The notes: generated by a model not told the origin, from the sequence alone. A stretch of DNA of 64,000 bases from an uncultured Lachnospiraceae bacterium (GCA_934339135.1 CAKRHP010000007.1:1-64000), one strand, 5' to 3'; numbered from the stretch's first letter, positions 9,495 through 18,488 are shown. Translations and numbers: made by a program.

Positions 9495-10748
9495 ATGAAA
9501 AAGTATCGGGGAGCATCGGGAAAAATATATAATATTGATCCGGAGCCAATCGCCAAGGGCGGTGAAGGAACGATATGTGCCGTAGAAGGGGCAGACGATA
9601 TCGTAGCAAAAATATACAAACAGGAAAAAAGAACAAAGCGTCGCTTGGAAAAGCTCTCTCTGATGATTCGCTATCAATTAACGGATATTCAGCGCCGGCA
9701 GGTTACATGGCCATTGGACGTGATCTATGAGGAGTCTGGGTTTGCAGGTTATATTATGCCGAGACTTCATAGTGCGGAGGATTTTACCGTGGTATGTGGT
9801 GCCGGGATTGAGGAGATCAATCTGGAGGATCGGTTATTTATCGGATATAATATCTGTGCAGCGGTAGATACTGTACATAGCTTTGGCCAGGTCTGTGGAG
9901 ATCTGAATCCACAGAATATCTGTGTCAATCTGGATATGGATGATCCGGGAGCATTGATGGTTACTTTGGTAGACACAGATTCTTATCATATCGTAAACGG
10001 TCAGATGATGTATCGCTGTGAGGTGGGTCAGGCGAACTATATACCGCCGGAGCTGCAGAAACGTCTGTATGGCGGACAGAGTTTATCGTCAATGCCGCTT
10101 CCGACATATAGTAAGGAGACTGACCGGTTTGCGCTGGCAGTTAATTTATTCTCATTATTTATGAATGGATGTCATCCTTTTGCATGTGCGATCGATCCGG
10201 AAGAGGCAGAGCAGATGGACGAATCTCTGGATATTCCACAGCCTTCCGACAATATCCGTAAGGGGTTTTCACCGTTCTTCTATAAGAAAAAAGGAATCAC
10301 GTATCCGACTTATGCGCCGGACTTTACATTCCTTCCGGAGAGTTTTCAGAGGCTGTTTTATCGTACTTTTGTGGACGGCTATAAGGATCCGACTGTACGT
10401 GCCAGTGCCAGTGAGTGGATGCAGGTGATCATGGAGGTTTTACAAAATAAAGACTATATCAAATGCCAGCATGGTCATATCTATTTTATCCATAAGATGG
10501 AGTGTCCGTATTGTGAGATGATCAAGAAGCATCAGGAAAGACAACAAAAAGCGGAGGCTGAGGCAGCAGCAGAGAAGCGTCGGATCGCCGCAAGTCAGCC
10601 GATCCATCCGAAGGAGCATATGGCAGACAATTATATGGATGTGCGTCCGAAGGAGCCGACATTCCTGGAGTCGCATTTTGTATTTATCATATATGGAGTG
10701 ATTGCGCTTTTTATCATTTTATTTATTGTATGGTATTTTAACAGCTGA
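9495..10748 (+). CDS. Membrane-anchored Ser/Thr protein kinase-like protein (TerY-P triad kinase)
   Basis: 417 residues. Kinase landmarks: glycine loop 'GGEGT' (22-26), ATP lysine in 'VAKIY' (about 39), catalytic loop 'GDLNPQNI' in place of HRDLKxxN (about 135-142), 'VDTDSY' as the DFG position (about 159-164), 'YIPPEL' as the APE position and 'DRFALAVNLF' for the F-helix Asp. After the kinase comes a putative zinc knuckle (CxHxH then CPYC, about 323-340), a charged helix and one C-terminal TM (about 394-414) that would face the kinase to the cytoplasm. It sits with a TerY-like vWA protein and a PP2C, the classic TerY-P arrangement. Substrates are unknown. It might autophosphorylate and phosphorylate the vWA partner. 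Confidence 0.85.
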   Translation: MKKYRGASGKIYNIDPEPIAKGGEGTICAVEGADDIVAKIYKQEKRTKRRLEKLSLMIRYQLTDIQRRQVTWPLDVIYEESGFAGYIMPRLHSAEDFTVVCGAGIEEINLEDRLFIGYNICAAVDTVHSFGQVCGDLNPQNICVNLDMDDPGALMVTLVDTDSYHIVNGQMMYRCEVGQANYIPPELQKRLYGGQSLSSMPLPTYSKETDRFALAVNLFSLFMNGCHPFACAIDPEEAEQMDESLDIPQPSDNIRKGFSPFFYKKKGITYPTYAPDFTFLPESFQRLFYRTFVDGYKDPTVRASASEWMQVIMEVLQNKDYIKCQHGHIYFIHKMECPYCEMIKKHQERQQKAEAEAAAEKRRIAASQPIHPKEHMADNYMDVRPKEPTFLESHFVFIIYGVIALFIILFIVWYFNS

Positions 10749-10798
10749 TAGAGGTAACACCAAGGGGTAGTAGTGAAAAGGAAACAGGAGGAAGGAAA

Positions 10799-11518
10799 AT
10801 GAGCGAACAGATCACAAAGGAGCAATTATTTGGGGGGATCGCGGCACCAAGTGAGCCGCATATGGCATGTGTGCTTCTGCTGGATATTTCCAGTTCCATG
10901 AAAGGAGCACCGATTCAGAGCCTGAATGAAGCGATTGCGAAGTTCAAGCAGCAGGTATGTCAGGATCCGCTTGCAAGAAAGCGTGTTGAGGTAGCGATTG
11001 TTACATTTGAGACACATGTAGAGATTGTCAGTGACTTTATGCCGATCGATCAGATGCCTGCGATCACATTGGAGCCGGGCGGACAGACCCATATGGCAGA
11101 GGCGATTCAGGTAGCCATTGATCTCGTTAAGAAACGTACCAGAGAATATCAGGGAGTTGGGGTTCCTTGTTTTAAGCCGTGGATCTTTATGATCACAGAT
11201 GGTGTTTCCATGTCTACACCGGAGGCAATGCAGGAGGCAGCTGCCAGGATTCATGAGGAGGAGTCCAAGGGAAGCAATGGACGTCTCAAATTCTGGGCTT
11301 TGGGCGTAGATGATTATGATAAAGAAGAGCTTTTCAAGCTGACCGACCGCGTGATCGAGCTGCAGCAGCATGAGTTTACGGGTATCTTTGACTGGCTGGT
11401 GGACAGCATGAGTGCGATCTCCAAGAGCCAGGTAGGAGACAGGATAGAGCTGGATAATCTGCCGGAAGGGGCAGGTATGGCGGCGGATATCGAGGAGAGG
11501 GATGTCAGCGAGTGGTAG
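10799..11518 (+). CDS. terY: TerY-like von Willebrand factor A domain protein
   Basis: 239 residues. A vWA domain occupies residues ~20-200, with a complete MIDAS: 'LDISSSMKG' (DxSxS, about 27-33), a threonine in 'EPGGQTHMAEA' and an aspartate in 'MITDGVS'. No signal peptide or TM, so it is cytoplasmic. In TerY-P triads this protein binds metal and is thought to be a scaffold or phosphorylation target linking the kinase and PP2C. AGGAGG lies upstream of the start. It is 50 nt after the kinase and 36 nt before the phosphatase, in one operon. No terABCDE-type genes are seen in the window. Confidence 0.85.
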   Translation: MSEQITKEQLFGGIAAPSEPHMACVLLLDISSSMKGAPIQSLNEAIAKFKQQVCQDPLARKRVEVAIVTFETHVEIVSDFMPIDQMPAITLEPGGQTHMAEAIQVAIDLVKKRTREYQGVGVPCFKPWIFMITDGVSMSTPEAMQEAAARIHEEESKGSNGRLKFWALGVDDYDKEELFKLTDRVIELQQHEFTGIFDWLVDSMSAISKSQVGDRIELDNLPEGAGMAADIEERDVSEW

Positions 11519-11554
11519 GAGACCGGTTCTGATATTTGAGAAGGGGCGTATGAC

Positions 11555-12676
11555 ATGTTAAGTTATGGATTTTCTATCAAAGGAAAAGCACATATTAAAA
11601 CAGGGGTTGTATGTCAGGATGCCAATATGCATGGGGAGATCGCACCGGGGGTATATATCGGCGTAGCTGCAGATGGGGTAGGCAGTGCGCGTCATTCCGA
11701 TATTGCATCGGGGCTTGCAACAGAGAAGCTGGTAGAATATTTAGAACGTCATGTGCAGACCGGCTATGGGATTGATGAGCAGTTAGTTTGTCTGAAGGCG
11801 GGATTTCAGTATGCAGAGAAAGCCATTGAAGAATATGTGCAGGACTGCGATGATATGCTCAATGAATATGATACAACTCTTCATGTGGTGCTCTATGATG
11901 GCAGGACGGTTGTATACGGTCATGCCGGTGATGGAGGGATTCTGGTCCGGACTGTGTCCGGAGAGACAAAGGTGGCGACATTTCCACAGAAGGGATCGGA
12001 CGGGGTCTCGGTAATGCCGTTACGTGCGGGAGAAAAGTCGTGGGAATTTGGATATTTTCCGGAGAGAGTAGCAGCGGTTATGCTTGTTACCGATGGGATT
12101 CTCGATAGAGTGATCCAGCCACACTTATTAAATCTTCCGGCGACCAGAGAAGAGATTCAAAATCCTGACAGACACAAAACAAATGTATATCGGAGTGCAA
12201 CGGAGTTCTTTATGAATCCCTATTGTGTGCTTGGCAATAAAAATCTTCAGGATCCCATTGATCTGTATCATTATTATATCAATGGAGAGTTTCTGGATCC
12301 GGAGCAGGACTGGCAGTTATATCTGGACTGTATGCGCCAGGGCTATCAGAGTATGTATGATGCCGCGACGACAGAAAAGATCTGCAGTACCATGACGGCA
12401 AGTGTGCCACTGTGGAATATCGAAGACACGACGGATGATAAGACGGTGGTATGTCTGATCAATGAGAATGCACAGATCAAGGTGCCAAAGCCGGAGTACT
12501 TTTATGAGCCGGACTGGGCAAAGCTTCGTCAGCATTATGAACATTTATTGTATCCGGCAGGATTTGGTGGAGATGATCCTCTGGCACAGCCGCAGACGCC
12601 GGGCGGTGAGGAAGAAGAAAGTAATAAAAACAGAAAAAAAGGCGGTTTTTTAAAATCGGTATTTCGAAATAAATAA
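11555..12676 (+). CDS. PP2C-family protein phosphatase (TerY-P triad)
   Basis: 373 residues. The PP2C metal-binding core is visible: 'CQDANMH' (about 22), 'ADGVGSARHSD' (about 40-50), 'GHAGDGG' (about 126) and 'LVTDGILD' (about 178). It should dephosphorylate Ser/Thr, most simply reversing the upstream kinase. The C-terminus after ~345 is a low-complexity charged tail ending 'KKGGFLKSVFRNK'. No TM. It is the last gene of the Sel1-kinase-vWA-PP2C operon, followed by two consecutive terminators. The ribosome site is AAGGGGCG about 9 nt before the ATG. Confidence 0.88.
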   Translation: MLSYGFSIKGKAHIKTGVVCQDANMHGEIAPGVYIGVAADGVGSARHSDIASGLATEKLVEYLERHVQTGYGIDEQLVCLKAGFQYAEKAIEEYVQDCDDMLNEYDTTLHVVLYDGRTVVYGHAGDGGILVRTVSGETKVATFPQKGSDGVSVMPLRAGEKSWEFGYFPERVAAVMLVTDGILDRVIQPHLLNLPATREEIQNPDRHKTNVYRSATEFFMNPYCVLGNKNLQDPIDLYHYYINGEFLDPEQDWQLYLDCMRQGYQSMYDAATTEKICSTMTASVPLWNIEDTTDDKTVVCLINENAQIKVPKPEYFYEPDWAKLRQHYEHLLYPAGFGGDDPLAQPQTPGGEEEESNKNRKKGGFLKSVFRNK

Positions 12677-12702
12677 AAAAAGTACGGCGAGTTAGTAATG
12701 GA

Positions 12703-12738
12703 ATCCCGGATGATCATGGTCATCCGGGATGTTTTTTT
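12703..12738 (+). terminator. Intrinsic terminator after the PP2C gene (first)
   Basis: A perfect 11-bp stem, ATCCCGGATGA (12703-12713) with TCATCCGGGAT (12720-12730), then a seven-T run. Confidence 0.92.
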
Positions 12739-12752
12739 GAAAAGATTAATAG

Positions 12753-12792
12753 AGATCCTGCAGAGATGTTGAAAACTTTGCAGGATCTTTTT
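12753..12792 (+). terminator. Second intrinsic terminator in tandem
   Basis: AGATCCTGCAGAG (12753-12765) pairs with CTTTGCAGGATCT (12776-12788), one G-U pair, followed by T residues. With the preceding hairpin it isolates the triad operon from the beta-helix gene. Confidence 0.85.
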
Positions 12793-12901
12793 GGTTTTTA
12801 AGGTTGAATTAAGGTACATCACTTATCATAGCCATATCATCAAAACAGATCAAAGTATTCAGGCGTTTCGAGAAACACTTTAGGAAAAGGGGGATAAGCC
12901 T

Positions 12902-14956
12902 ATGAGAAAGAGATGGATCAAACGATTTGCAGTGGTTGCACTGGCAACAGCAGTATCTGTATACACAGTACCGAAAACAGGACTTCTGGCAGCACTGGGA
13001 CTCAGCCAGACCACGGAGGCAGAGGAATCCTCTTCGAATCAGAAGGGACTGGGTGGGAACGGAACTCCGCCGGAGCCGCCAAGTGGAGCAGCATCGGGTG
13101 GTGCAATCGGAGGAGGTCAGCCGGGTGGAACACCACCAAGCGGAGCACCGGATGGAGGACCGGGTGGACAGGGACAGCCGGGAGGCGGACCGGGAGAGGC
13201 TTCTTCGGGCGTTTCTGATTATTCGGCTGTGAACAAGTTGACGACGGATGCAGTTCTGGATGGGCAGACCATCACTTCAACGGGAACAGATGAAAATGCC
13301 GTGAATGTATCGGAAGGAGCCAATGTAACGGTGAAGAATTCTACGGTATCCCGTGAATCCTCCGACAGCACCGGCGGTGATAATTCCAGCTTTTACGGTG
13401 TGGGATCCGCACTTTTGTGTACCAATGGTGTGTTGAATGTGGTTAAGGATACGATCACTACAAATGCAGCAGGCGGAGCAGGTGTATTTGCCTATGGTGA
13501 CGGCACTGCAAATGTAGCAGACACGACGATCACCACAAGCCAGGATACCTCCGGTGGTATTCACGTAGCCGGTGGTGGCACACTTTACGCATGGAATGTA
13601 ACTGCCCAGACAAGCGGTCAGTCCTCTGCAGCGATCCGGAGCGATCGTGGAGGTGGCACAATGGTAGTGGATGGTGGAACATATACATCCAACGGCAAGG
13701 GCTCTCCTGCAATCTACAGCACAGCAGATATTTCGGTTCATGATACCAAATTGACAGCAAACGGTTCCGAGGCAATCTGCATTGAGGGATTAAATACCAT
13801 TCGCCTTTATGACTGTGATCTCACCGGAAATATGAAGGACGACAGCCAGAATGACTGCACCTGGAATGTGATCCTGTATCAGAGCATGTCCGGAGATTCC
13901 CAGGTAGGAAACAGTACCTTTGAAATGCAGGGAGGCAGTCTTACTGCAAAGAATGGCGGCATGTTCTATACTACAAATACAGAATCTACATTTACTCTGA
14001 AGAATGTGGATATTACCAATGCGGATGACAGTGAATTTTTCCTGAAATGCACCGGCAACAGTAATCAGAGAGGCTGGGGAACCAGCGGAAGCAACGGTGC
14101 GGATTGCCTCTTTACAGCCATTTCCCAGAAGATGAATGGTGATATTATCTGGGACAGCATCAGTCAGCTCGACCTGTATATGACAGAGGGCAGCAGCCTC
14201 AAAGGCGCTGTGGTTCAGGATGAAAGCTGCGCGGGCAATGGCGGCAGCGGATACAGCAGCATTTATATTGACAAGGATTCTACCTGGACCGTTACCGGGG
14301 ACAGTACCGTAACAAATCTTTACAATGCAGGTACCATTCAGGACGCAGATGGCAAGACCGTTACGATCAAGAATTCTTCCGGCAAGGTGTACGTAAAGGG
14401 AAGCAGCAGCTATACGATCACGGTGGAGAACTATTCTACTACAGCAGATATGAGTGGGGCCTCCAGCGTCAGCAAATGGAGCGATCACGCCGTTGATCAG
14501 TCAACAGCTATCAAGGAATCCGGAAGTACCGTGACAGCTGCTTCTTCTACAACAGCAGCGCCATCTCAGACAACAGCATCCGACAAGACAACAGGAACCT
14601 CTGCCACAGCGGCACCATCCGGAACGTCTAACAGTAATGGAACTGCTTCATCCGATTCTAAAACATCTGCCAAGTCTGCCGGAAAGACAAAGGTCACTTC
14701 TGCAAAACGAAGCGCAGACGGAAAGAAAATAAAGGTTTCTCTGAAAAAGGTGGCAGCAGCCAGTGGTTACCAGGTTCGTTATTCTACAGATAAAAAGTAT
14801 AGCAAGAGTAAGACGAAAACATTGACCACGACAAAGAATCATGTTACCGTAAAGAAAGTAAGCAAGGGTAAAAAATATTATTTCAGCGCAAGAACCTATA
14901 AGGTGGTAAACGGTAAGAAATACTGGAGTGCATGGTCACAGAGCAAAAAAGCATAA
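12902..14956 (+). CDS. Secreted parallel beta-helix surface protein
   Basis: 684 residues. A signal peptide (about 1-31) is followed by a Gly/Pro-rich low-complexity segment (about 45-105). A long repetitive beta-strand region (about 110-520) is rich in Asn, Thr, Ser and Gly with 'NVTVKNSTV', 'TANVADTTITTS' and 'AIYSTADISVHD' type rungs, typical of right-handed beta-helix proteins. A Thr/Ser/Ala-rich linker (about 520-590) leads to an Fn3-like C-terminal domain with 'GYQVRYSTDKKYSKSK' and 'KYWSAWSQSK'. That last domain resembles the end of the LRR protein at 1-2706. Function is probably adhesion or glycan contact; catalytic residues of pectate lyases are not evident. A two-component system follows 85 nt downstream. 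Confidence 0.8.
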   Translation: MRKRWIKRFAVVALATAVSVYTVPKTGLLAALGLSQTTEAEESSSNQKGLGGNGTPPEPPSGAASGGAIGGGQPGGTPPSGAPDGGPGGQGQPGGGPGEASSGVSDYSAVNKLTTDAVLDGQTITSTGTDENAVNVSEGANVTVKNSTVSRESSDSTGGDNSSFYGVGSALLCTNGVLNVVKDTITTNAAGGAGVFAYGDGTANVADTTITTSQDTSGGIHVAGGGTLYAWNVTAQTSGQSSAAIRSDRGGGTMVVDGGTYTSNGKGSPAIYSTADISVHDTKLTANGSEAICIEGLNTIRLYDCDLTGNMKDDSQNDCTWNVILYQSMSGDSQVGNSTFEMQGGSLTAKNGGMFYTTNTESTFTLKNVDITNADDSEFFLKCTGNSNQRGWGTSGSNGADCLFTAISQKMNGDIIWDSISQLDLYMTEGSSLKGAVVQDESCAGNGGSGYSSIYIDKDSTWTVTGDSTVTNLYNAGTIQDADGKTVTIKNSSGKVYVKGSSSYTITVENYSTTADMSGASSVSKWSDHAVDQSTAIKESGSTVTAASSTTAAPSQTTASDKTTGTSATAAPSGTSNSNGTASSDSKTSAKSAGKTKVTSAKRSADGKKIKVSLKKVAAASGYQVRYSTDKKYSKSKTKTLTTTKNHVTVKKVSKGKKYYFSARTYKVVNGKKYWSAWSQSKKA

Positions 14957-15041
14957 AGATATGACAACAGGACAAAACGGGGGAAGCGTAAGCTTTCCCT
15001 GCCTTTCGTCAATCAGTGGCGATAGGAGAGGAGGAATCGGG

Positions 15042-15719
15042 ATGCGGTTATTACTTGCGGAGGATGAAAAGGATCTGTCGGAGGCTTTGACGGCAATCTT
15101 TGAGCATAATCATTATGAAGTGGATGCAGTTTACAATGGCAATGATGCGCTTGATTATATTCTGGTGGGAGATTATGACGGTGTCGTGCTGGACGTGATG
15201 ATGCCGGGAATGGACGGCTTTGAGGTAATGCGCAAGGTCCGGGAGCAGAAAAATGATGTCCCGATTTTGATGTTGACCGCAAAAGCCGACATTGATGATC
15301 GTGTTTTTGGACTGGACAATGGAGCGGACGATTATCTGGGAAAGCCATTTGCGGCAAAAGAGCTTCTCGCCAGAGTACGTGCGATCACCCGGCGCAAAAC
15401 CGAAGCACTGGATGCAAAGATCACCGTAGGAAATCTTGTCCTGGATGATGCCACGGGGATATTAAAGGGACCGAAGGACGAGATCCGTCTGCCCAATAAG
15501 GAATTTCAGATGCTGGAAATGCTCATGAGTAATCCCAAACAGATCATATCCGCGGACCGCTTTCTGGAGAAGGTCTGGGGATATGACACGGAGTCGGATA
15601 TCAATGTGGTGTGGGTGATGATCTCCTATTTGCGCAAAAAGCTTGTGAAGATCGGAAGTGATGTGCAGATCAAGGCAGTACGCAATCAGGGATACACTTT
15701 GGAAATTGTCGGAAAATAA
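15042..15719 (+). CDS. OmpR/PhoB-family response regulator
   Basis: 225 residues from the ATG at 15042, chosen for the GGAGAGGAGG ribosome site. The receiver domain has the acidic pair D8/E9, phospho-acceptor D51 ('VVLDVMMPG') and the lysine in 'LGKPFAA'. The C-terminal winged helix has 'LPNKEFQMLEMLM' and 'VWVMISYLRKKL'. It is a cytoplasmic DNA-binding regulator. It sits between the beta-helix gene and a sensor kinase (84-nt gap), so it is likely to control this locus. A perfect 16-bp palindrome lies between it and the kinase gene. Confidence 0.93.
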   Translation: MRLLLAEDEKDLSEALTAIFEHNHYEVDAVYNGNDALDYILVGDYDGVVLDVMMPGMDGFEVMRKVREQKNDVPILMLTAKADIDDRVFGLDNGADDYLGKPFAAKELLARVRAITRRKTEALDAKITVGNLVLDDATGILKGPKDEIRLPNKEFQMLEMLMSNPKQIISADRFLEKVWGYDTESDINVVWVMISYLRKKLVKIGSDVQIKAVRNQGYTLEIVGK

Positions 15720-15721
15720 GA

Positions 15722-15737
15722 ATACCGGATCCGGTAT
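15722..15737. promoter_or_regulatory. 16-bp perfect palindrome between regulator and kinase genes
   Basis: ATACCGGATCCGGTAT at 15722-15737 is a perfect palindrome just after the regulator stop codon. It could be an RNA hairpin or a protein site; there is no T-run after it. Confidence 0.4.
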
Positions 15738-15803
15738 AAGCGGATATTTGTGGCGCGGTGACGGAATCGGCGTGTGGAAATAAGACCGAAAGGGGGTTAT
15801 GAG

Positions 15804-17138
15804 GTGATAAATAAACTTCGGAGGCGATTTATTCTGGTGGCAATGCTTTCTACAGTTGTAGTGCTGATTGCCATTGTGGGTGGCATGAACATTATGAATT
15901 ACCGGCAGCTTCAGGCGGATGCGGACCGGACCAATAAAATGATCACGGACAATAATGGAACCTTTCCAAATAACAGTGGAGAGGACAGAAATGCTCCGAA
16001 GCCGGATGGAAATCAGCCGCCACAGCAGCCACAGGGCGGAAAGCAGAATGGCGTTTCGGGTCCCGGACAACCGGGAAAGCCGGGCAAGCAGCCTTCCGGA
16101 GATATGGGCGAAATGTCACCGGAGGCTCCGTTTGAGACAAGGTACTTTTCTGTGGTGTTAGATGCATCCGGGAAGGTAACCTCTGCCAATCTCAATAATA
16201 TTGCAGCGGTATCGGAGGATCAGGCCAAAAAGCTGGCGCAAAAGGTAATGAAAACGTCGGGCAGCAAAGGGTTTACAGGAATTTACCGTTATGCGAAGGT
16301 GGCACAGTCTGACGGGACATTGATTGCTTTTACAGACTGCAATAAGGCACTGGACACATTTTATAAAAATATGCGGATCAGCGGCGTTGTATCCTTAGCG
16401 GGAGTGGCGGCGGTATTTGTTCTGGTCGTGATCTTTTCCAGACTGGTATTTCGCCCTATTGCGGAAAGTTATGAAAAGCAGAAACAGTTTATCACGGATG
16501 CCAGCCATGAGATCAAAACACCCCTGACGATCATTGATGCCAATGTGGAGGTCATTGAAATGATGTCCGGGGAAAATAAATGGACCAAGAGTACAAAAAA
16601 TCAGGTGAAGCGTCTGGCATCCCTGGCGGGACAGCTCATTACCCTTTCGAAGATGGACGAAGGGGACGGTGCGGCGGATAAGATGAAGTTTTCCATGACA
16701 GATGCTGTCATCGACACAACCTCCTCCTTTGAGAGTGTGGCAGAGACAAAGGGACGGAAGCTTGTGTGTGACATTGAGGAAAACTTGTATTTTGTCGGGG
16801 AAGAAAAGCGGATCCGGGAGATGTTTGGGATTTTTCTGGATAATGCTGTGAAATATTCCACTGAGGGCAGTGAGATTCATGTTTCTCTGGAGCGGAAGGG
16901 AAGGAAGATCATTTATCAGATCAGTAATGAGACGGATCAGATTGCAAAAGGAAATCAGGATGTGCTGTTTGAGAGGTTTTATCGCAGTGACGCTTCCAGA
17001 AACTCCGCGACAGGCGGAAGCGGAATCGGACTTTCCGTGGCGAAAGCAGTGGCGGAGGCACATCATGGTAAGCTGACGGCAGAGAGTAAGGATGGCAAAA
17101 GTCTTACCATCACGTTGACGGTAGGTCCGGCTGCGTAG
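15804..17138 (+). CDS. Sensor histidine kinase with Pro/Gly-rich extracellular loop
   Basis: 444 residues from the GTG at 15804, which has AGGGGG eight bases upstream; an in-frame GTG 30 nt earlier is less well placed. TM1 (about 9-29) and TM2 (about 193-213) flank an extracellular region whose first part (about 45-100) is Asn/Pro/Gln/Gly-rich low complexity ('PQQPQGGKQNG', 'GPGQPGKPGKQPSG'), then a small alpha/beta sensor. The HisKA box 'DASHEIKTPLT' has its histidine near residue 235. The ATPase N box is 'FLDNAVKYS' and the G box 'GSGIGLSVAKAV'. It should phosphorylate the adjacent OmpR-type regulator. The low-complexity loop resembles the Gly/Pro segment of the secreted protein upstream. 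Confidence 0.9.
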   Translation: MINKLRRRFILVAMLSTVVVLIAIVGGMNIMNYRQLQADADRTNKMITDNNGTFPNNSGEDRNAPKPDGNQPPQQPQGGKQNGVSGPGQPGKPGKQPSGDMGEMSPEAPFETRYFSVVLDASGKVTSANLNNIAAVSEDQAKKLAQKVMKTSGSKGFTGIYRYAKVAQSDGTLIAFTDCNKALDTFYKNMRISGVVSLAGVAAVFVLVVIFSRLVFRPIAESYEKQKQFITDASHEIKTPLTIIDANVEVIEMMSGENKWTKSTKNQVKRLASLAGQLITLSKMDEGDGAADKMKFSMTDAVIDTTSSFESVAETKGRKLVCDIEENLYFVGEEKRIREMFGIFLDNAVKYSTEGSEIHVSLERKGRKIIYQISNETDQIAKGNQDVLFERFYRSDASRNSATGGSGIGLSVAKAVAEAHHGKLTAESKDGKSLTITLTVGPAA

Positions 17139-17214
17139 GGGATGTTGATTGCATAATGGAAAGTATTTGTCAGATGTTGGCAGATGTTTTTTGTTTTGTT
17201 TCTAAGGAATAATA

Positions 17215-17263
17215 TTGACATATTGCATTATTATGATAAAATAACAGTAACAATTACTATTAT
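17215..17263 (+). promoter_or_regulatory. perR promoter with PerR-type operator
   Basis: TTGACA (17215-17220), 16-nt spacer, TAAAAT (17237-17242). Overlapping and following the -10 is a near-perfect inverted repeat, ATAACAGTAA (17241-17250), CAA, TTACTATTAT (17254-17263), with one mismatch. The same motif occurs at the rubrerythrin promoter, which suggests autoregulation by PerR. Confidence 0.75.
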
Positions 17264-17282
17264 TTTACGAAAGGAGAATGAG

Positions 17283-17666
17283 ATGGCTGCAATACGTTAT
17301 AGTAAACAGCGGGAGGCGATCCGGATGTATCTGCTCTCGACAAAATCTCATCCTACAGCGGAGGCAGTGTATAATAATATCAAAAATGAGCATCCTCGTA
17401 TTAGCCTGGGAACCGTTTACCGCAATCTGAATCTGCTGGTGGAGCAGGGCGAGGCACTGCGTCTGGACTGCGGTGACGGAGTGGATCATTTTGATGGTGA
17501 TACAAGACCTCATTATCATTTTGCGTGTCGCGGGTGTGGCTGTGTGATGGATCTGGACATGGATCCCATTGATCATATCGACCAGATCGCAGGAGCCGGC
17601 TTTGATGGAGAGATCCAGGGACATAGGGTGTTGTTTTATGGGCTATGTCCGGATTGCAGGAAGTAA
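17283..17666 (+). CDS. perR: Fur-family peroxide regulator PerR
   Basis: 127 residues from the ATG at 17283 (AAAGGAG upstream). An N-terminal winged helix ('HPTAEAVYNNI', 'ISLGTVYRNLNLL') is followed by the metal-binding dimerisation domain. The regulatory-metal ligands of Bacillus PerR have equivalents H23, D71 ('HFDGD'), H77 and H79 ('HYHF') and an Asp near 90-92. The Asp at the position corresponding to D85 favours PerR over Fur. Structural zinc cysteines are C82/C85 and the C-terminal CPDC. It represses peroxide-defence genes until oxidised by H2O2. Matching operators at its own and the rubrerythrin promoter fit this assignment. Confidence 0.88.
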   Translation: MAAIRYSKQREAIRMYLLSTKSHPTAEAVYNNIKNEHPRISLGTVYRNLNLLVEQGEALRLDCGDGVDHFDGDTRPHYHFACRGCGCVMDLDMDPIDHIDQIAGAGFDGEIQGHRVLFYGLCPDCRK

Positions 17667-17711
17667 ATTGAATGAATTTGATCAAAAAGATGATTTTTTT
17701 GAAAAAATGTG

Positions 17712-17768
17712 TTGACAATAAGAGAAAGATTTGTTATATTCTTATCAGAAACAGTAATCATTACTGTT
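17712..17768 (+). promoter_or_regulatory. Rubrerythrin promoter with perfect PerR-type operator
   Basis: TTGACA (17712-17717), 17-nt spacer, TATATT (17735-17740). A perfect inverted repeat, AACAGTAAT (17750-17758), C, ATTACTGTT (17760-17768), lies at the expected transcription start, where a bound repressor would block initiation. Confidence 0.8.
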
Positions 17769-17825
17769 AAGGAGACAAGGCAAACAAATGTTATAAAATT
17801 TATAAAAGAAAAGGAGATTACGATT

Positions 17826-18368
17826 ATGGCAAAGTATGTATGTTCTGTATGTGGTTATGTTCATGAAGGAGATCAGCCACCGGAGAAGTGTCCACAGTGT
17901 GGAGTTGGCGCAGATAAGTTCATCCGACAGGGAGATGACAAGACTTGGGCTGCTGAGCACGTTGTAGGTGTTGCACAGGGCGCACCGGAGGATATTATGG
18001 CAGATCTTCGTGCAAACTTCAACGGAGAGTGCTCCGAGGTTGGTATGTATCTGGCAATGGCTCGTGTGGCTCATCGCGAGGGATATCCGGAGATCGGACT
18101 TTACTGGGAGAAGGCAGCATATGAGGAGGCTGAGCATGCAGCGAAGTTCGCAGAGCTTCTTGGCGAGGTTGTTACAGACAGCACGAAGAAGAATCTGGAA
18201 ATGCGTGTAGAGGCTGAGCATGGTGCAACAGCAGGTAAGTTTGATCTTGCAAAGAGAGCAAAGGCACTGGATCTGGATGCGATCCATGATACGGTTCACG
18301 AGATGGCTAGGGACGAGGCAAGACACGGTAAGGCATTCGAGGGTCTTCTGAAGAGATATTTTGGTTAA
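17826..18368 (+). CDS. rbr: Reverse rubrerythrin (NADH peroxidase-type)
   Basis: 180 residues from the ATG at 17826 (AAAAGGAG upstream); the frame is open further upstream but without a ribosome site. The rubredoxin Fe(Cys)4 domain is N-terminal (C6, C9, C22, C25), followed by the ferritin-like four-helix diiron domain with glutamates in '[13 protein letters not shown]', 'EEAEHAAKF' and '[13 protein letters not shown]'. This order is the reverse of classical rubrerythrin. In clostridia this type reduces H2O2 and O2 with NADH-derived electrons. It is adjacent to perR and carries the PerR-type operator, so peroxide induction is expected. Confidence 0.93.
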   Translation: MAKYVCSVCGYVHEGDQPPEKCPQCGVGADKFIRQGDDKTWAAEHVVGVAQGAPEDIMADLRANFNGECSEVGMYLAMARVAHREGYPEIGLYWEKAAYEEAEHAAKFAELLGEVVTDSTKKNLEMRVEAEHGATAGKFDLAKRAKALDLDAIHDTVHEMARDEARHGKAFEGLLKRYFG

Positions 18369-18420
18369 AAAATGCACAAAAAATAAAACCGGATCGGCAA
18401 AAGATTGTCTAAAATGAAAT

Positions 18421-18449
18421 TGGACAGATCAAAAATAAGGTACTATAAT
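18421..18449 (+). promoter_or_regulatory. Predicted promoter of the L25 leader
   Basis: TGGACA (18421-18426), 17-nt spacer, consensus TATAAT (18444-18449). Transcription would start near 18456, leaving a leader of about 187 nt before the L25 start codon. Confidence 0.7.
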
Positions 18450-18488
18450 AAACTTATGGTGCATAAAACGAAAAACCGATTCGATTTG

